Shown here: piece by piece, positions 1 through 12,379 of the stretch
How the letters are laid out: the number at the start of each line of letters is the position of its first letter
Position numbering within the stretch: the first letter of the stretch is position 1
NCBI GenBank assembly: GCA_028564925.1
Contig: CM053028.1
Coordinates: 363,249,302-363,313,301, forward strand
Origin: Lithobates sylvaticus
Taxonomy: Eukaryota; Chordata; Amphibia; Anura; Ranidae
Length of the DNA: 64,000 nt
Direction: 5' to 3'
Program-made: the position numbers and the translations under genes
The notes under the pieces: model-generated
What the model saw: the letters and a program-made list of their open reading frames with translations, nothing else
Database searches by the model: none
Told to the model about the DNA's origin: nothing

Positions 1-965
1 TAGAAAATAAATGGTGTGGACTACACATTCAATAAGTGTACATTAATTTAAGAAAATAAATAAAATCACAAGATGGCCATTGCTAGAAATGCTAGGGGGC
101 ATTTTTCAAAAGGATTTCTCAACAAAAGCATAATGACCTGGATGGGTGAATTTACTTTGAATATTAAAAATGAATTAAATAGTGTTTTCTTTCTGTGGTG
201 CTCTGATAGAGTTTAGTTCTGCTTAAGTACCTTAAAGGCACCTTTTACCTGACCATTACCAGGTTTGCCTGGCATTTTTTGGGCAGACCTGATCAAATGG
301 TCCATTCATCCCTATGGCCCGGGGGGGGGGTGGGGGGGCAAATAGACTTGTACCTGTATACACCCACCTTCTTCCAATCTGGTCTGCTAGAAACAAACAG
401 AAGGTGAACCGTTCTCCTCTGTGTAGGCAGATTGGAGGTAGTCGAGTGTAAAGTGACAGCATAGTCTGTTTACACCTGGCCACCCATAGAGCACAACAGG
501 CTCTGTCCATGTCAGCTCTTCATAAACTGAGCGGACACTGACCTGTCACCCACACGCTCTGCTCTAATCAGCAGTGGATCTGAGAGCGGATCCCTTGCTG
601 ATCAAAACAAGGTCTGCCCCATGTGATAGGGGCCCAACAGTCAACTTTCTGTAACCTTCTGTACTAGAGTTTTTAGCCTGAAAGTGAGAAGGGACAGCCA
701 AGACAGTCAGACTTTTCTGCTGTTCTTATATGCTGACAGGAAACATGCTGATGGGAAGACCTCAGAGTGAGCAGAAGGATGATTCGTCAGTTTGCAAATT
801 CTCCTTTCTTTTTCAGCACCTGTGACTGTCGGAATACCACAACAGTGCCTGCATCGAATTGGATACAGGTGCTGTTCAGCCAACAAATCAACCAAATGAA
901 AAAGCAAACCACAGAACTGATGTTTCAGGAAGAATCAACCAAAATTCAATCTGTGCATGGCCAGC
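1..965. other. Non-coding stretch, nothing recognised
   Basis: I see no exon, RNA gene or classified repeat here. There is a G run near 320-338 and some GC-richer patches (about 530-620) of the kind seen inside frog MITEs. If ACAP2 intron 1 extends this far, this is intronic. Confidence 0.4.
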
Positions 966-1393
966 TTAAAGCCGTTGTAAACTGCTGGATGTTTTTTATT
1001 TCTCCCTTACCTGCAAGGTAATGTCATAATGCGCTAGTATGCATCACATACTAGCACATTATGTGAAACTTAACTGAAAACTAAGCATTCCAGCAATGCA
1101 ATGTCATCGCTGGAGGCCACTTCCCTCTTCACCCGACTTGCTTCCGAGTTTGTGGACTTCGGCTCTGTGACTAGCCTTAACAGCAATGTCACTCCAGTGC
1201 ATGCGCGGGAGCCGGCACAGGACTCTGAAGGAACGGCACGGGTGCTTGCACCAGTGATGTCACTGGCTGCATGTACAGTAAATATCTCCTAAACAGTGCA
1301 CATTTAGGAGATATTTACACTACCTATAGGTAAGCCTTATTATAGGCTTACCTAGAGGTAAAATTTAATGTTGAACGTTGACTTCCACTTTAA
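966..1393. mobile_element. piggyBac-like MITE, family A (TTAA flanks)
   Basis: A 428-bp unit bounded by TTAA at 966-969 and 1390-1393. The ends are imperfect inverted repeats (AGCCGTTGTAAACT at the left, TTGACTTCCACT at the right). Inside are short palindromes built on GGTAAGCCT/AGGCTTACC and CTCCTAAAC/GTTTAGGAG, which recur at 3,767-3,840, 4,196-4,215, 55,035-55,491 and 55,838-55,943. TTAA target sites are typical of piggyBac elements. There is no coding capacity, so it must have been moved in trans. Confidence 0.6.
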
Positions 1394-1581
1394 GGCTGCA
1401 TTGTTTAGCTGTACTATAGTCTGCAAGTAGGTCTAGGAACTTATATCTGGTTGTCAGAATCTCAAGACTGAACTAACAGAATTACAAATCTTTTTGGCAT
1501 GTAAAACAGTTTCTATATACCAGTATGTACTGTATATTAAACTCAATAACAGAACCTTCTCTTTTGGTCTGCCTTGAATAA

Positions 1582-1710
<129 letters not shown>

Positions 1711-2106
1711 GATAATATTATTATTAATAATAATAAAAGGAAATATAATACAGATGTCCTTGTATAGCATAGCCAAGAAAAATAAAAAATCATGGGAGAT
1801 ACAGGCAAGATATCATCAGAAATGATCATTTTTGCTTTTCAAATCAATACCATGAATAGGATATGTTCAACCATTAACAGTATTATATATGTTAGCAAAT
1901 ACAAGTCAAATGGCATCTATGGTATGCAGATTACTTGGCTTTTTGTCACAAGGGACACAACCACTCTTGTATGGATGTGGTCTCACTGAATGTTAGTTTT
2001 AGATGCATTTTTAATTAGGGTATGTAACCACATGTCTTCAACATGCATTAGGCTTGTTTTCTACTTCCTGACCAGAAAAAAAAAGTATTTTGTGCCAAAC
2101 GTGTAG

Positions 2107-2137
<31 letters not shown>

Positions 2138-2913
2138 CACACACACAATACAATGGGGGTCCCTAGCACAAATTCAAGCTAGCCAGCTAAACTGAATGGT
2201 ATGAATGGGCGCCTCTCCCGTGCCAGGCTATTTTATTCCGACAGCCCCAAGCACTAGCTGTCAGAATATCCAAACCGTGTCCACAGCTGATTGGGTGCAG
2301 GGGCTGGTCGGCTGACAATTTTAAGAACGGCTCTTTTGACAAAGGTTGGACGAGTACTTGCTAGAAATGGTAGAAAATTGGCTGCTTTAGGGGAAAGTCT
2401 AAACAGTGTAGCCAGTCAAGGGTGCTACACATGGAAACAGATATGGACTAGAATATAAATACTGGTACCTGGTTCCTGTTGAGTTTGCTGAAATTTAAGA
2501 CATGGATAACCCTATCTAAACCATCCAGCTTGAAAAGTCAAATTTTAAAACCGTGGAAATGTATTGGTCGATCAGTGACTGCATCCTGTCAAATATGAAA
2601 TGAAGGCTGTAGTACCAACAGTTTGATACATCAGTCTTTTTGCATGCAGGGCCAGCCATAGATGGTTCTAATCTTGGCCAGTTCAATAGGAACCAGCCCG
2701 AGATTCGAATCATGTATGGGCAGGCTAAATGTACCAACTTGATCGATCAATGAACTTGGCTACAACCAGCCTGACAGATTTTACATGCGATTTTTGCTAG
2801 TGGCTGCTGTAGTCGCCAGCAATAATCATCACTGTCTTCTCCTGGCGGGGACGGCTTCCCCCCACTCGAGGAATACACTGGCTCAGGGGGAGGGATTACC
2901 CGGTCAACACTGT
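1711..2913. other. Non-coding, with MITE-like palindromic fragments
   Basis: An A run and a (CA)n tract lie at 2,107-2,148. From about 2,645 to 2,900 there is sequence related to the palindromic repeat at 5,436-5,497 and to 13,745-13,800 (words such as CATAGATGGTT and CGAGATTCGAA). This is a dispersed frog repeat whose class I cannot assign. I see no exon. Confidence 0.4.
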
Positions 2914-3097
2914 AGGGTTGATTTACTAATGCTGGAGAGTGCAAAATCTGGTGCAGCTCTGCATAGAAACCAATCAGATTCCATTTTTTTTTTTTTTTTT
3001 TGTAAAAGCTTAATTGAACAAGCTGAAGTTAGAAGCAGATTGGCTACCATGCAAAGCTGCATAAGATTTCACACTCTCCAGTTTTAGTAAATCCACA
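2914..3097. mobile_element. Palindromic MITE, family P
   Basis: The ends form a long inverted repeat: GATTTACTAATGCTGGAGAG at the left and CTCTCCAGTTTTAGTAAATC at the right. The interior is also self-complementary around AGCTTAATTGAACAAGCT. Related copies lie at about 20,400-20,490 and 33,368-33,980. The hairpin structure and lack of coding capacity fit a non-autonomous DNA transposon. The superfamily is not clear from this copy. Confidence 0.55.
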
Positions 3098-4001
3098 CGT
3101 GTTGATTGGGGAAATCAAGTGAAATTTAGCAGGAAAGAAATGTGCTCCCTGTAAGGCATGCATAAGAGTCTTCAAGCAGACTAGAGTGGTTGTGCTTGGT
3201 TATACCCTTCCGGCAATACAAAACAGAGAAGCTAAAGGGGTTCCAAAACTGCTAGAATAATGGCAAATGGAGGGGAAGATTGCCTACAGCTATACAAGTA
3301 AGCCCCAAATATGGCGTTGTTCCTGTATGCATTTTAAGGGTTAAAGCTAAACATTAGGCAGATATAAAAAATATAATCAATTATAATTGTGGGTAGGCAT
3401 TCAAGAAAAAAAAATGTATTGCATATTTTTCAGTAACTACTATTGCAAGTACCTAAATCTGTATTATCAGCCTACAGTAAGCCCTTGCACAGCCACACTC
3501 AGACTGGTAGAAATGGCCAGCACAGGAGGCCAATCAGGGCTGTCCAGCAGAACACATGTGCTGGCCATGGACATACTGACAGTAGGAGTAAGCAGAGCAA
3601 ACAGTCATAAGCAGTGTGTTGCTTCTTCTTCATTGTCCATTGAGTAAACTGGGGGCATAGCCAGGTCTAGCAACAGTGCTATAGATGAAGGGGAAATGGC
3701 GAACCTGGCTACCTTGTCTTGAAGGGGTGGCTGGATGCCAAGACAGGGCCTTAGGTTTTTGGCAAGTAAACCTACTTGTACCTACAGGTAAGCCTGTAAT
3801 AAGGCTTACCTGCAGGTACTGTAAATATTTCCTAAACTTGAATAGAGATACAAAAAACAGTCACTTTCAGCACCAATAGGTCTTCCAAGGTGAGGAGTAA
3901 CAGATGTCAGATAAAATGGTGGTGTGAAAGGTATATATGGTATCCCAAAACTAGGTGGATGCTGCCTTCCTCAGATGGGGTAATCCGAAAGGAACTACAA
4001 G
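3098..4001. other. Non-coding; family A fragment at right
   Basis: Nothing gene-like. The segment 3,767-3,840 carries the GGTAAGCCT ... AGGCTTACC and TCCTAAAC words of MITE family A, so a broken copy begins here and probably resumes at about 4,185. Confidence 0.4.
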
Positions 4002-4183
4002 AAAAAACAGAAATGGAAGGCGTGCACACCTAGTGCATTAACAGAGATAATTTAAATAATACATTTTTTTGTATAGCATGGGGTACATCTAACTCGTTTC
4101 GGGGGGCACAACCCCTTCCTTAGCGCTAGGCTAGTCTCGTACCCCATGGGCACTAGGTGTGCGTGCCTTCCATTTCTGTTTTT
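4002..4183. mobile_element. Hairpin MITE with ~34-bp arms
   Basis: The arms at 4,002-4,036 and 4,150-4,183 are nearly perfect inverted repeats (left contains ATGGAAGGCGTGCACACC, right contains GTGTGCGTGCCTTCCAT). The middle contains the CGTTTCGGGGGGCACAACCCC type of loop seen in dispersed frog repeats. Sequence to the right (4,184-4,450) is family A-like and interrupted by this element. Confidence 0.5.
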
Positions 4184-4479
4184 CTCGAATCTCCGAAACT
4201 TGCACTGTTTAGGAGATATTCAGAGTGCATGCAGCCGGTGACATCGTCGGCGAATGCGCTATGAAGGTCCGGACCTTCAGAGCCCATGCCATAAACAGCG
4301 GCTCACCGCGCCCCTGGCCACGCATGTAGCCGAAGGGCGCAAACCTGAAAGGAAGACCAGGTGAAGATGGAAGCCCTCAGCAGGGACAGCGTGACGCTGG
4401 AGGGCTTAATTTTAAGGCAAGTCTCTCATAATTTGCTAGTATGTGATGCATAATAGCACAATATGACATTTCCTTAACA

Positions 4480-4920
4480 GGGGATTTTATATATTTATTC
4501 TTTTTAACTTTAGTTAACTACTGTTTTAATGCATTCTATGCATTAACCTTCTGTGCTGCATGTGTCCCTCTCTCCACCCTTATACTTAACTAAGCTCGAT
4601 CCCTGTGTATGAGAGCAGCGGCTCTCCCAGCTTGGTCTCTCCTCACTACACAGATTGGCTCTCATTGCTTTCAATTGAATTCTGTGACAAGGGATCGAGG
4701 CCGAGTCACCCTGTCTGTGTCAATAGATGCAGACAAGGTGGTTCAGGAGTCAGCCCGCTTGAGTGCCCCCATGGGAAACAGCTTTCTATGTGGGCACTCA
4801 CAGAAGAGGAGGAGCCCAGAGTGCCAGCGGGGGACCTGAGGAGAGGAGGGTTGGGGCTGCACCACTAAACAGTATAACATGTTTTTTTATTTAAAAAAAA
4901 AAAATAATTGGTTTTAATGT
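4480..4920. mobile_element. MITE family H, truncated copy
   Basis: Resembles the better-bounded copy at 18,118-18,443. Shared blocks include GAAGAGGAGGAGCC, GGGTTGGGGCTGC and the A/T-rich end after AACATG. Open frames across it are accidental: the same blocks occur elsewhere in the window without an open frame. Confidence 0.45.
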
Positions 4921-6369
4921 TACTTATTCCAATATTATCTGGGTCATATGCAAATAAAGCTGATCAAATTCTTATATTATGAGTGCATGTTACAGTGGCT
5001 ACTGCCTTTTTATTCAAAACACAATGAAATTATTTAGTTATACCATCATCTGATTCAGAGGGACTAAACCACAGCACAGATCCTTAGACATTTCTATTAG
5101 TTCAGCTTTTTTACTTCCTCTCAGGAACTAAGAGAGATTAATCAGTAACAGAGCTAAGTAACTAGATTCCCTGGAGCACTTATAGGAGGTAAAAGCACAA
5201 CAGGCACCCACGGTCCCTCAAATTATTTCAACCATTCACAACCACCCAGTTAGAACCTCTCCATTTGAGTTAAGCTGAGCTGTTCTCTCAGCGAGGGGGA
5301 AGTGGTGACCCGTTCCAGCCGGGACAACACTGAGTATTGCTAATGGCTATAACCATTGGCAATAATCGCATGTAAAAATACGCCATGTTGGTTGTACTCA
5401 AGTCGATCAATGGACTTGGGTACAGTCAGTCTGCCCATAGATGGTTTGAATCTCGGCCACTCCCTACTGAACCAGCCGAGATTCAAACCATCTATGGTTG
5501 CCTTTACCCAGCCAGAGAATTAATGAACTGAAACTGGAAGCCACTTCTGTTACTCAAAGAGGAGATCACGGGAAAGATGCTTCCCTGCTCTTCTCTGAAC
5601 TGTAAAAAGGATATGGCGGTTTCATAGCTGGAAAAAATAAATAAATACAATTATACCAAGCTTGCTTTCACAACTTCCCACCATTTACATGTGGCATGTA
5701 GTCGCGTCAAGTGGTTATATTAAAACATTTTTTTTTATTTTTTATGCATTTACATTATACAATTTTTCTGGTTCTGTTTGGTTGAGGATTTGGATTAAAT
5801 CATCTGATAAGGGATGAATCACCAAAACGATGACTCATCCTTAAATACTGTAAGCAACAGTTTTTTTCCCCAGCAAACCTAAGGGTACATTTGAATAGGA
5901 GACTTTTACAGCTTTACCTGCTGACCAAATAGAAATATGAACAACTGAATTTTACACAGTGAGTCATACTAGAAACCAGTCTGATCGCACTTTAAGCGGG
6001 ATTAAAAAAAAAAAAAGGATAAAAAAAAAAAAAGAAAAAAGAAAAAAGAAAGCTGACAGGTAGGATTTTTAGAAGAGACCCTTATTGTTCTGCTTGGTCA
6101 TAAGCCTTCCTCTCTCTGCTGTCAGCAATTGTGTACCTGGGCCACAAATGCACAGCTCAACATATGTTTATTAGAGCTGCACAATTAATCGGTAAAAAAA
6201 TTGTGATCTCAATTCAACGCCTCTGAAGATCTCTATTGCAGATTCTTTCATATAACAAGTGGCGAGACTTATCAGCTGTCAAAAGAAAACATTCGGGCAG
6301 TCTGCCAAGTTTTTAAAATGAAACATTGTAACTAACCTGCTTCTTAGATCAAAGGGAAACTTCTGTGTG
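4921..6369. other. Non-coding with one palindromic repeat
   Basis: Arms at 5,436-5,457 and 5,475-5,497 are inverted repeats around GGTTTGAATCTCGGC. The stretch 6,003-6,050 is A-rich. The remainder shows nothing I can classify. Confidence 0.4.
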
Positions 6370-6766
6370 TTAGGCTGGGTTCAGACTGCTGCGGTGCGGG
6401 AGATCGGATATGATTCGCACCGCACTGCAGTGCAAATCATATGCAATCTCTGTGCGATGCGAATTCAGCCATACAGATAGTATGACTAATTTGCATCGCA
6501 TTCGGCCCAAACTCGCACAGGACCCTTTTTTTGGTCCGCAGCAGAATCGGATCGCATGGGTGTTCTCACCATGCGATCCGATTCCTGTCCGAGTTTGCAG
6601 ATCGCACTGCGATATGCGAGCTGATATGGGGGTGTCATTAACATTTCACTGACACTCCCAGCAGCTCGCATAGGGCAGTGTGAACTGCCGGCGGGAGACA
6701 TGCGATGCGGGAACCCGCTGTAGATTCGTAGCGTTCCCGCACCGCAGCAGTGTGAACGGAGCCTAA
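6370..6766. mobile_element. Harbinger-like MITE, family G (TTAGGC ends)
   Basis: The left end TTAGGCTGGGTTCAGACTG is mirrored by CAGTGTGAACGGAGCCTAA at the right. The interior is GC-rich and repeats GATCGCA/TGCGATC words, which pair with each other. Copies of the same family at 27,793-28,032 and 33,381-33,599 are flanked by TTA/TAA duplications that can be read off an interrupted host repeat. A 3-bp TTA target fits PIF/Harbinger. No transposase is encoded. Confidence 0.6.
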
Positions 6767-7041
6767 AGAATGTGCATGCCCGAGCCACGCTTTGTAAATG
6801 GCCCGTTGTTTCCTGGGACACACATACATGTCCCAGAAGACAATGGGGCCGCTCGCTGAGGCGGAAGAATTGAAGAAACAGCGCTGCAGGAAGACTGCCT
6901 AGCAACAGGGGTTTCTGGTGAGTAAAAAAAAAATTTTTTTTTGTTCAAATGTCTTATTAAATATTTTTTTAAGAATATTAATGTATTTTTTTTTTTTAGG
7001 GTGGCCCTCCACTTTAAACAACGTGTAAATGCAGAAAGTTT

Positions 7042-7400
7042 AACCACTTAAAGTCAATCTTTTTCTGACACTTGTTTAAAGGTAAAAATCAATATTATTT
7101 TTTGCTAGAAAATTACTTGGAACCCCCAAATTATATATATATATTTACTTTTTTTATTTTTTTTTATAGCAGCGACCCTACGGAATAAAATGTTAATTGC
7201 TGCAATGTTTTATGTCACACTGTATTTGCCCAGCGGTCTTGCAAAGCAATTTTTTGGGAAAAAAATACACTTCATTGAAAAAAAAAAAAAAAAAAAACGG
7301 TAAAGTTAGCACAATTTTTTTTTGTTTTAGTGTGAAAGATGTTACGCCACGAGAATCGTGATCTATCTGCTAAGCAAAAAAAAAAAAAACGTGATTTTCA
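7042..7400. repeat. Dispersed ranid repeat, A/T-rich left part
   Basis: Begins TTTAACCACTTAAAG and continues with an A/T-rich body containing TTTTGCTAGAAAATTACTTGG. I know this string as a dispersed sequence of ranid genomes. A second left end of the same family begins near 38,903. It shares the TTAACCACTT end with the ~1 kb family found throughout the window. The right end is not identifiable. Confidence 0.45.
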
Positions 7401-7678
7401 TTTTAGCCAGAATCGTGTAGCTCTAATGTGTATGGCACAGCTCTGTGTTGCAATGATAAGACTCCCGTGTGCATGTACAGGAGTGATGTCATTGTGGTCT
7501 GGCCAACCAAGCGGCGAAGAGTCAGAACCCAGAAGGAAGACCAGGAGAAGCACCCTTGACAGATGGAAGTGCCAACAGAGCAGCATTGGGCTTGGATTGC
7601 TAGATAGATCTGCCCTGTGCCTACTAGCACATCATGTCTAAAAGTTCCTGGGGCTCAATTTATTTATTTTTCTTACAT
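7401..7678. other. Non-coding, unclassified
   Basis: No exon or assignable repeat. Short open frames on both strands overlap each other, and neither shows a recognisable motif. Confidence 0.35.
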
Positions 7679-8104
7679 TTTAAACTAGAACTATAGGCAA
7701 ACCCCCCCCCCCCCCCCACTTTGGGTAGAGTAACGGAGGGTTATAACTCCTGTCAGATTTTATTTTATTTTTTATTTTTAATCATCTGTGTCCCATAGGG
7801 GAGATTTCCCTTGACTTTCTATTATATAGCCAAACAGGAAGTGATAGGAAATCCCTGAAAATTAAGGGCATTACTTGGGGACCCCTAGGTCACCAGAACT
7901 AATGTCCCCATTACTTTTCTGTGGACAACCCAAAGTTTGGGATTTCTTTCACTTTCAATGATAATAGTAAACAGGACAAAATAGAGAGAGAGTGAATCTC
8001 CCTAATGGGGGGACACAGACAGCAATATAAACTGACAAGCTTTCTAATCCCTTTACACTCTATCCAACAAACATTTTTTTGCCTTAGTTATACTTCAAGT
8101 TTAG
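7679..8104. mobile_element. Palindromic MITE, family S
   Basis: The ends are inverted repeats (TTTAAACTAGAACTATAGGC and GCCTTAGTTATACTTCAAGTTTA). The body includes GGACACAGACAGCAAT and TGATAATAGTAAACAGGAC, which recur at 39,557-39,914 and in weaker form at 13,193-13,500, 21,385-21,460 and 35,890-36,070. It is non-coding. The ends lie beside TTTAA, so a TTAA target is possible but unproven. Confidence 0.55.
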
Positions 8105-9408
8105 TTTTCAGTTTTTTTTTTGATCTGCATACGAGACCGTACTTCCAGTGGCTGAAGGGGTTAACACAAATCACTAGATCTTCCATAGGAACTAAGTAAG
8201 ATTATTGCTACCTTTTCCGCACACCTCCTCCATTGATAAAAGCCTTACTAGCTTTCAGTAATAAAAAGGGCTCTATGAATATGAACTGCCCAACGCAAGG
8301 CTCTGGGCTGTAATTGAACACAGCTGATCAGCAGGTCCCAGCCATGAATCATTGGGCGAGACCTGCTGACGAACTCCTGTGTACAATCACAGCGAGTGCC
8401 AGCTGTGTTAGTGTGGGACCCCAAACCTGGAGACAGGGAGTGATATGCCAGCATTACGCTCATTGCGGGCAGGCAATCTGCGCTGCTCAACAAAGATCAT
8501 TTGTAATCGGCATAAACATACAAACTGCATTATGACATAAATGTGTGCAGCCACAAAACAAAAAACTGTTAGTAAAATGGTATTTCATCACCAAAAATGA
8601 AATACAAAGCAGTTTCCTAAGAAGTTACACTACACATGATAACATCACAAGCTTAGCATCTTGCTGAAAGTCAGCAGCAGTAACACTCATCACTGCATTG
8701 TGCCGTTAGGATTTGTGTTCACCGGCAAGACTGGGTTGCCTCTGGGATGCTCGTTAGTAAGGAGTTGAAGTTGGCATTCACCCTTATTGTAGGTGTAATC
8801 CATATATGTTTATCAAATAAACTGAAAAAACTGTTTCCCTTTGCTTTCCCTGTACCTGGCATTACTTTATATACTTCAAAAAGGTCCATGTATAAGATAT
8901 AAAAGTAAATTACTGCCAGCATAAAAGATGAGGAATGTTTAGAAGCATCTGTTACACAATTACTATATTGCATTGCAATTCAATCCGCAACTTCCAAAGG
9001 GGGAGCACAAAATGAAACACAGATGTTTAGTAGAAGGGTCACTGCATTTTTCTTGTCTTGGATGTTTTTCCATTATACTCTGCCAAGGGAAACATTAGGA
9101 CATTCAATGCTAAGCAAACTTAGGGAGGGGGGGTAATATACTCAAACATAAATTATACCTATTTTTTTGTTTGTTTGTTCCCCCCCCCCCCCTCATTTGT
9201 GTTTGCTACCATCTTCATACATTTGACAGTGCAATAACTTTATATTTTGTTGTAAGGTATGCAAATATTAACATACAAAAACCCTTAGGTTTTCCTGCAA
9301 GTATTGTTTTTCTGTGGAGGCTGCTGTAAGCTGCACAGCAGGTGGAATAAGGATACAGCAAGTTCATAGAATAGAGGAGGAACCAAAGTGAACAATTATT
9401 GGAGGAAA

Positions 9409-9411
<3 letters not shown>
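8105..9411. other. Non-coding; one imperfect palindrome
   Basis: At 8,309-8,399 two arms (CTGATCAGCAGGTCCCAG and GAGACCTGCTGACG) form an imperfect inverted repeat of MITE type. A C run lies at 9,180-9,192. Otherwise nothing is recognised. Confidence 0.4.

Positions 9412-9462
<51 letters not shown>
9412..9462. repeat. (CA)n microsatellite
   Basis: About 25 uninterrupted CA dinucleotides. Confidence 0.97.
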
Positions 9463-9467
<5 letters not shown>

Positions 9468-9749
9468 AGGATACAGGTGAGAACTGGTTCACAACAGCAC
9501 AACTTTGCAGCCGACATCCCTGCGTGACTTCATTGCGGCTTGCATACGACTTCTTTAACAGAAGTCAATGCAACTCGTGTTGATGGCACCCCCAAAGTAC
9601 TGGAGGAACCTTTTTTTTTTTTTAAGTCAAAACATCTTGAGTCACACCTATTAGAACGTTTCCATTTCCGTTAATGGGGCGTGATTTGTCATGCGACTGA
9701 ACCAAGTAACAGAATGCAAAGAAATTGTGAAAAAGGTAAATGTAAGAGA

Positions 9750-9750
<1 letters not shown>

Positions 9751-9780
<30 letters not shown>

Positions 9781-9794
9781 TGTATGTATGTATG
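9751..9794. repeat. (TATG)n microsatellite
   Basis: Eleven uninterrupted tetranucleotide units. Confidence 0.97.
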
Positions 9795-9947
9795 GTAGAG
9801 TTGCCTGATTATTACAATGATTGTAGTATACATCCCATTCTAGAGCGTATGTGACCAATTCCTCAGTTATATTACAAGGATTGTAGGATAACTGTTACAA
9901 TATCCCTCTGGTGTGGTTTCTTTTAGGGATCTTTTATCTGCATGCTT

Positions 9948-10140
9948 TAACCACTTAACGGACAAAAGATTTTATCTCCTTTGTGACCAGACCACGTTTG
10001 GCTATTCAGCACTGTGCTACTTTGACTGGTAATTGTGTGCTCATGCAACACTGCAAGCAATATATCTCTTTATTTCAAACAAATAATTTCTTTTTGGTGG
10101 CATGTAATCACCACAAAAAAAATAAAATAAAAAAAAAAAA
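9948..10140. repeat. Ranid ~1 kb repeat (family R), left fragment
   Basis: Starts TTAACCACTTAACGG and contains diverged versions of the TGACTGGTAATTG and CTTTTTGGTGGCA blocks of family R. Its other end is probably the stretch ending AAAAGTGGTTAA at 12,821. If so, the sequences between 10,196 and ~12,340 were inserted into one family R copy. Confidence 0.5.
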
Positions 10141-10195
10141 AAACACACACACGTTCCGTCAAAAACATGTAATAAAATTGAATTTCTTCATAAAT

Positions 10196-10690
10196 TTAAA
10201 GTGTTACTAAACCCACAACGGTAAAATCAGTCTGTATATGGAGTAAAGCATGCTTGTTATGCTCACTGTGGAACCTAAGGGGTTAATCATCTGCATTGTG
10301 TAAAAAGGCTGTTTTATCCTAACTTCTCTAAACCTCCCTTTCATCCACTGTCCCCAATCCATCTGCTGATAGAACAGAACCTTGGGGGCACTCTGCACAT
10401 GTTCAGTTTGGTGTGTATTGCTAAAGTTTTTTTTTTCTTGGGAGGGTGCATGTGGTCAGCACAGGGCCAATCAGCACTGTCAAGACAAAGGGTCCGGGGT
10501 CCTGCAGTCTCATAGGACAGCCGGAGTAGAAAGAAAACTCCCCCTTAACCAGACACTGATAGAAGTCACAAGTCTGCTATATACTGCTGAGAAAAGGTAT
10601 TCAGCAGTTTAGATTGACTAAAACTACTGCATTTCTAGACCATATATAGTGGATGCAGGCTCCTGGGTTGTTATACTATGTACAAATCTT
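10196..10690. mobile_element. TTAA-type MITE, left end only
   Basis: TTAA at 10,196-10,199 is followed by AGTGTTACTAAACCC, the usual start of a frog piggyBac-like MITE. No matching right end is seen before the Tc1 element, so the copy is truncated or diverged. It does not code for protein. Confidence 0.4.
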
Positions 10691-10758
10691 TGGTAAAAAT
10701 AAATAAGTATATAATATTTGGTTTATGTGAAAGTTATAGCATCCCCATCCATGGTATA

Positions 10759-12333
10759 CAGTATCCCACAAAAGTGAGTACAACCCTCACATTTTTGTAA
10801 ATATATTAATATATCTTTTGTTACAATATAAAGTAGTGAGTGTACAGCTTGTATAACAGTGTAAATTTGCTGTCCCCTCAAAATAACGCAACACACAGCT
10901 ATTAATGTCTAAACCGATGGCAACAAAAGTGAGTACACCCCTAAGGGAAAATGTCCAAAATGGGCCCAATTCGCCATTTTCCCTCCCCGGTGTCATGTGA
11001 CTCAGTGTTACAAGGTCTCAGGTGTGAATGGGGAGAAGTTGTGTTAAATTTGGTGTTATCGTTCTCACTCTCTCATACTGGTCACTGGAAGTTCAACGGC
11101 ACCTCATGGCAAAAAACTCTCTGAGGATATGAAAAAAGAAAATTGTTGCTCTACATAAAGATGGCCTAGGCAATAAGAAGATTGCCAAGACCTTGAAAAT
11201 GAGCTGCAGCACAGTGGCCAAGACCATACAACGGTTTAACAGGACAGGTTCCACTCAGAACAGGCCTCACCATGTTCGACCAAAGAAGTTGAGTGCATGT
11301 GCTCAGCATCATATCCAGAGGTTGTCTTTGGGAATTAGATGTACGAGTGCTGCCAGCATTGCTGCAGAGGTTGAAGGGGTGGGGGGTCAGCCCAGACCAT
11401 ACGCCGCACACTGCATCAAGTTGGTCTGCATGGCTGTCATCCCAGAAGGAAGCCTCTTCTAAAGATGATGCAAAAAGAAAGCCTGCAAACAGTTTGCTGA
11501 AGACAAGCAGACTAAGGACATGGATTACTGGAACCTTTTGCTGTGGTCTGATGAGACCAACATAAACTTATTCAGTTTTGATGGTGTCAAGCGGGTGTGG
11601 CGGGTGTGGCAAGAGAGGATTACAAAGACAAGTGTCTTGCCTACAGTCAAGCATAGTGGTGGGAGAGTCAAGGTTTGGGGCTGCATTAGTGCTGCCAGCA
11701 CTGGGGAGCTACAGTTTATTGAGGGAACCACGAATGCCAACATGCTGAAGCAGAGCATGATCCCGTCCCTTCGGAGACTGGGCTGCAGGGCATTATTTCA
11801 ACATGATAACAAACACACCTCCAAGACGACCATTGCCTTGCGAACGAAGCTGAGGGTAAAGGTGATGGACTAGCCAAGCATGTCTCCAGACCTAAACCCT
11901 ATTAAGCATTTGTGGGACATCCTCAAACTGAAGGTAGAGGAGTGCAAGGTCTCTAACATCCACCATCTCTGTGATGTCGTCATGAAGTGGAAAAGGACAC
12001 CAGTGGCAACCTGTGAAGCTCTGGTGAACTCCATGCCCAAGAGGGTTAAGGCAGTGCTGGAAAATAAATTGGCCACACAAAATATTGACACTTTGGGCCC
12101 AATTTGGACATTTTCACGTAGGGGTGTACTCACTTTTGTTGCCAGCGCTTTAGACATTACTGGCTGTGTGTTGAGTTATTTTGAGGGGACAGCAAATTTA
12201 CACTGTTATACAAGCTGTACACTCACTACTTTACATTGTAGCAAAGTGTCATTTCTTCAGTGTTGTCACATGAAAAGATAGAATAAAATATTTACAAAAA
12301 TGTGAGGGGTGTACTCACTTTTGTGAGATACTG
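10759..12333 (+). mobile_element. Tc1-like DNA transposon, nearly full length, inactive
   Basis: A 1,575-bp element flanked by TA at both ends, beginning CAGTATCCCACAAAAGTG and ending CACTTTTGTGAGATACTG. The terminal inverted repeats are long (~210-240 bp). Each holds two copies of ACAAAAGTGAGTACACCCC, one at the tip and one ~165 bp inside: the IR/DR layout of Sleeping Beauty-type elements. The left repeat has lost about 35 bp present in the right one. Transposase remains lie on the plus strand: a paired-like helix-turn-helix (11,190-11,390, STVAKTIQRFNRTG) and a DDE domain (WSDE near 11,550, QHDN near 11,805, LNP near 11,895). The expected start codon near 11,096 reads ACG. A TAG at 11,871-11,873 sits where the family has Trp. 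The catalytic Glu of NPIEHLW reads Lys (NPIKHLW). Frame is lost between the two domains. The element is therefore dead. Confidence 0.93.
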
Positions 12334-12379
12334 TATATATTGCAAAATGGACAACATTTAATTTTTGAGGGCCTTAAAA

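Noticed and set aside
6486-6905. Minus-strand frame of 139 codons
   Set aside because: Spans a family G MITE and its flank. The interior palindromes explain its openness and no domain is visible.
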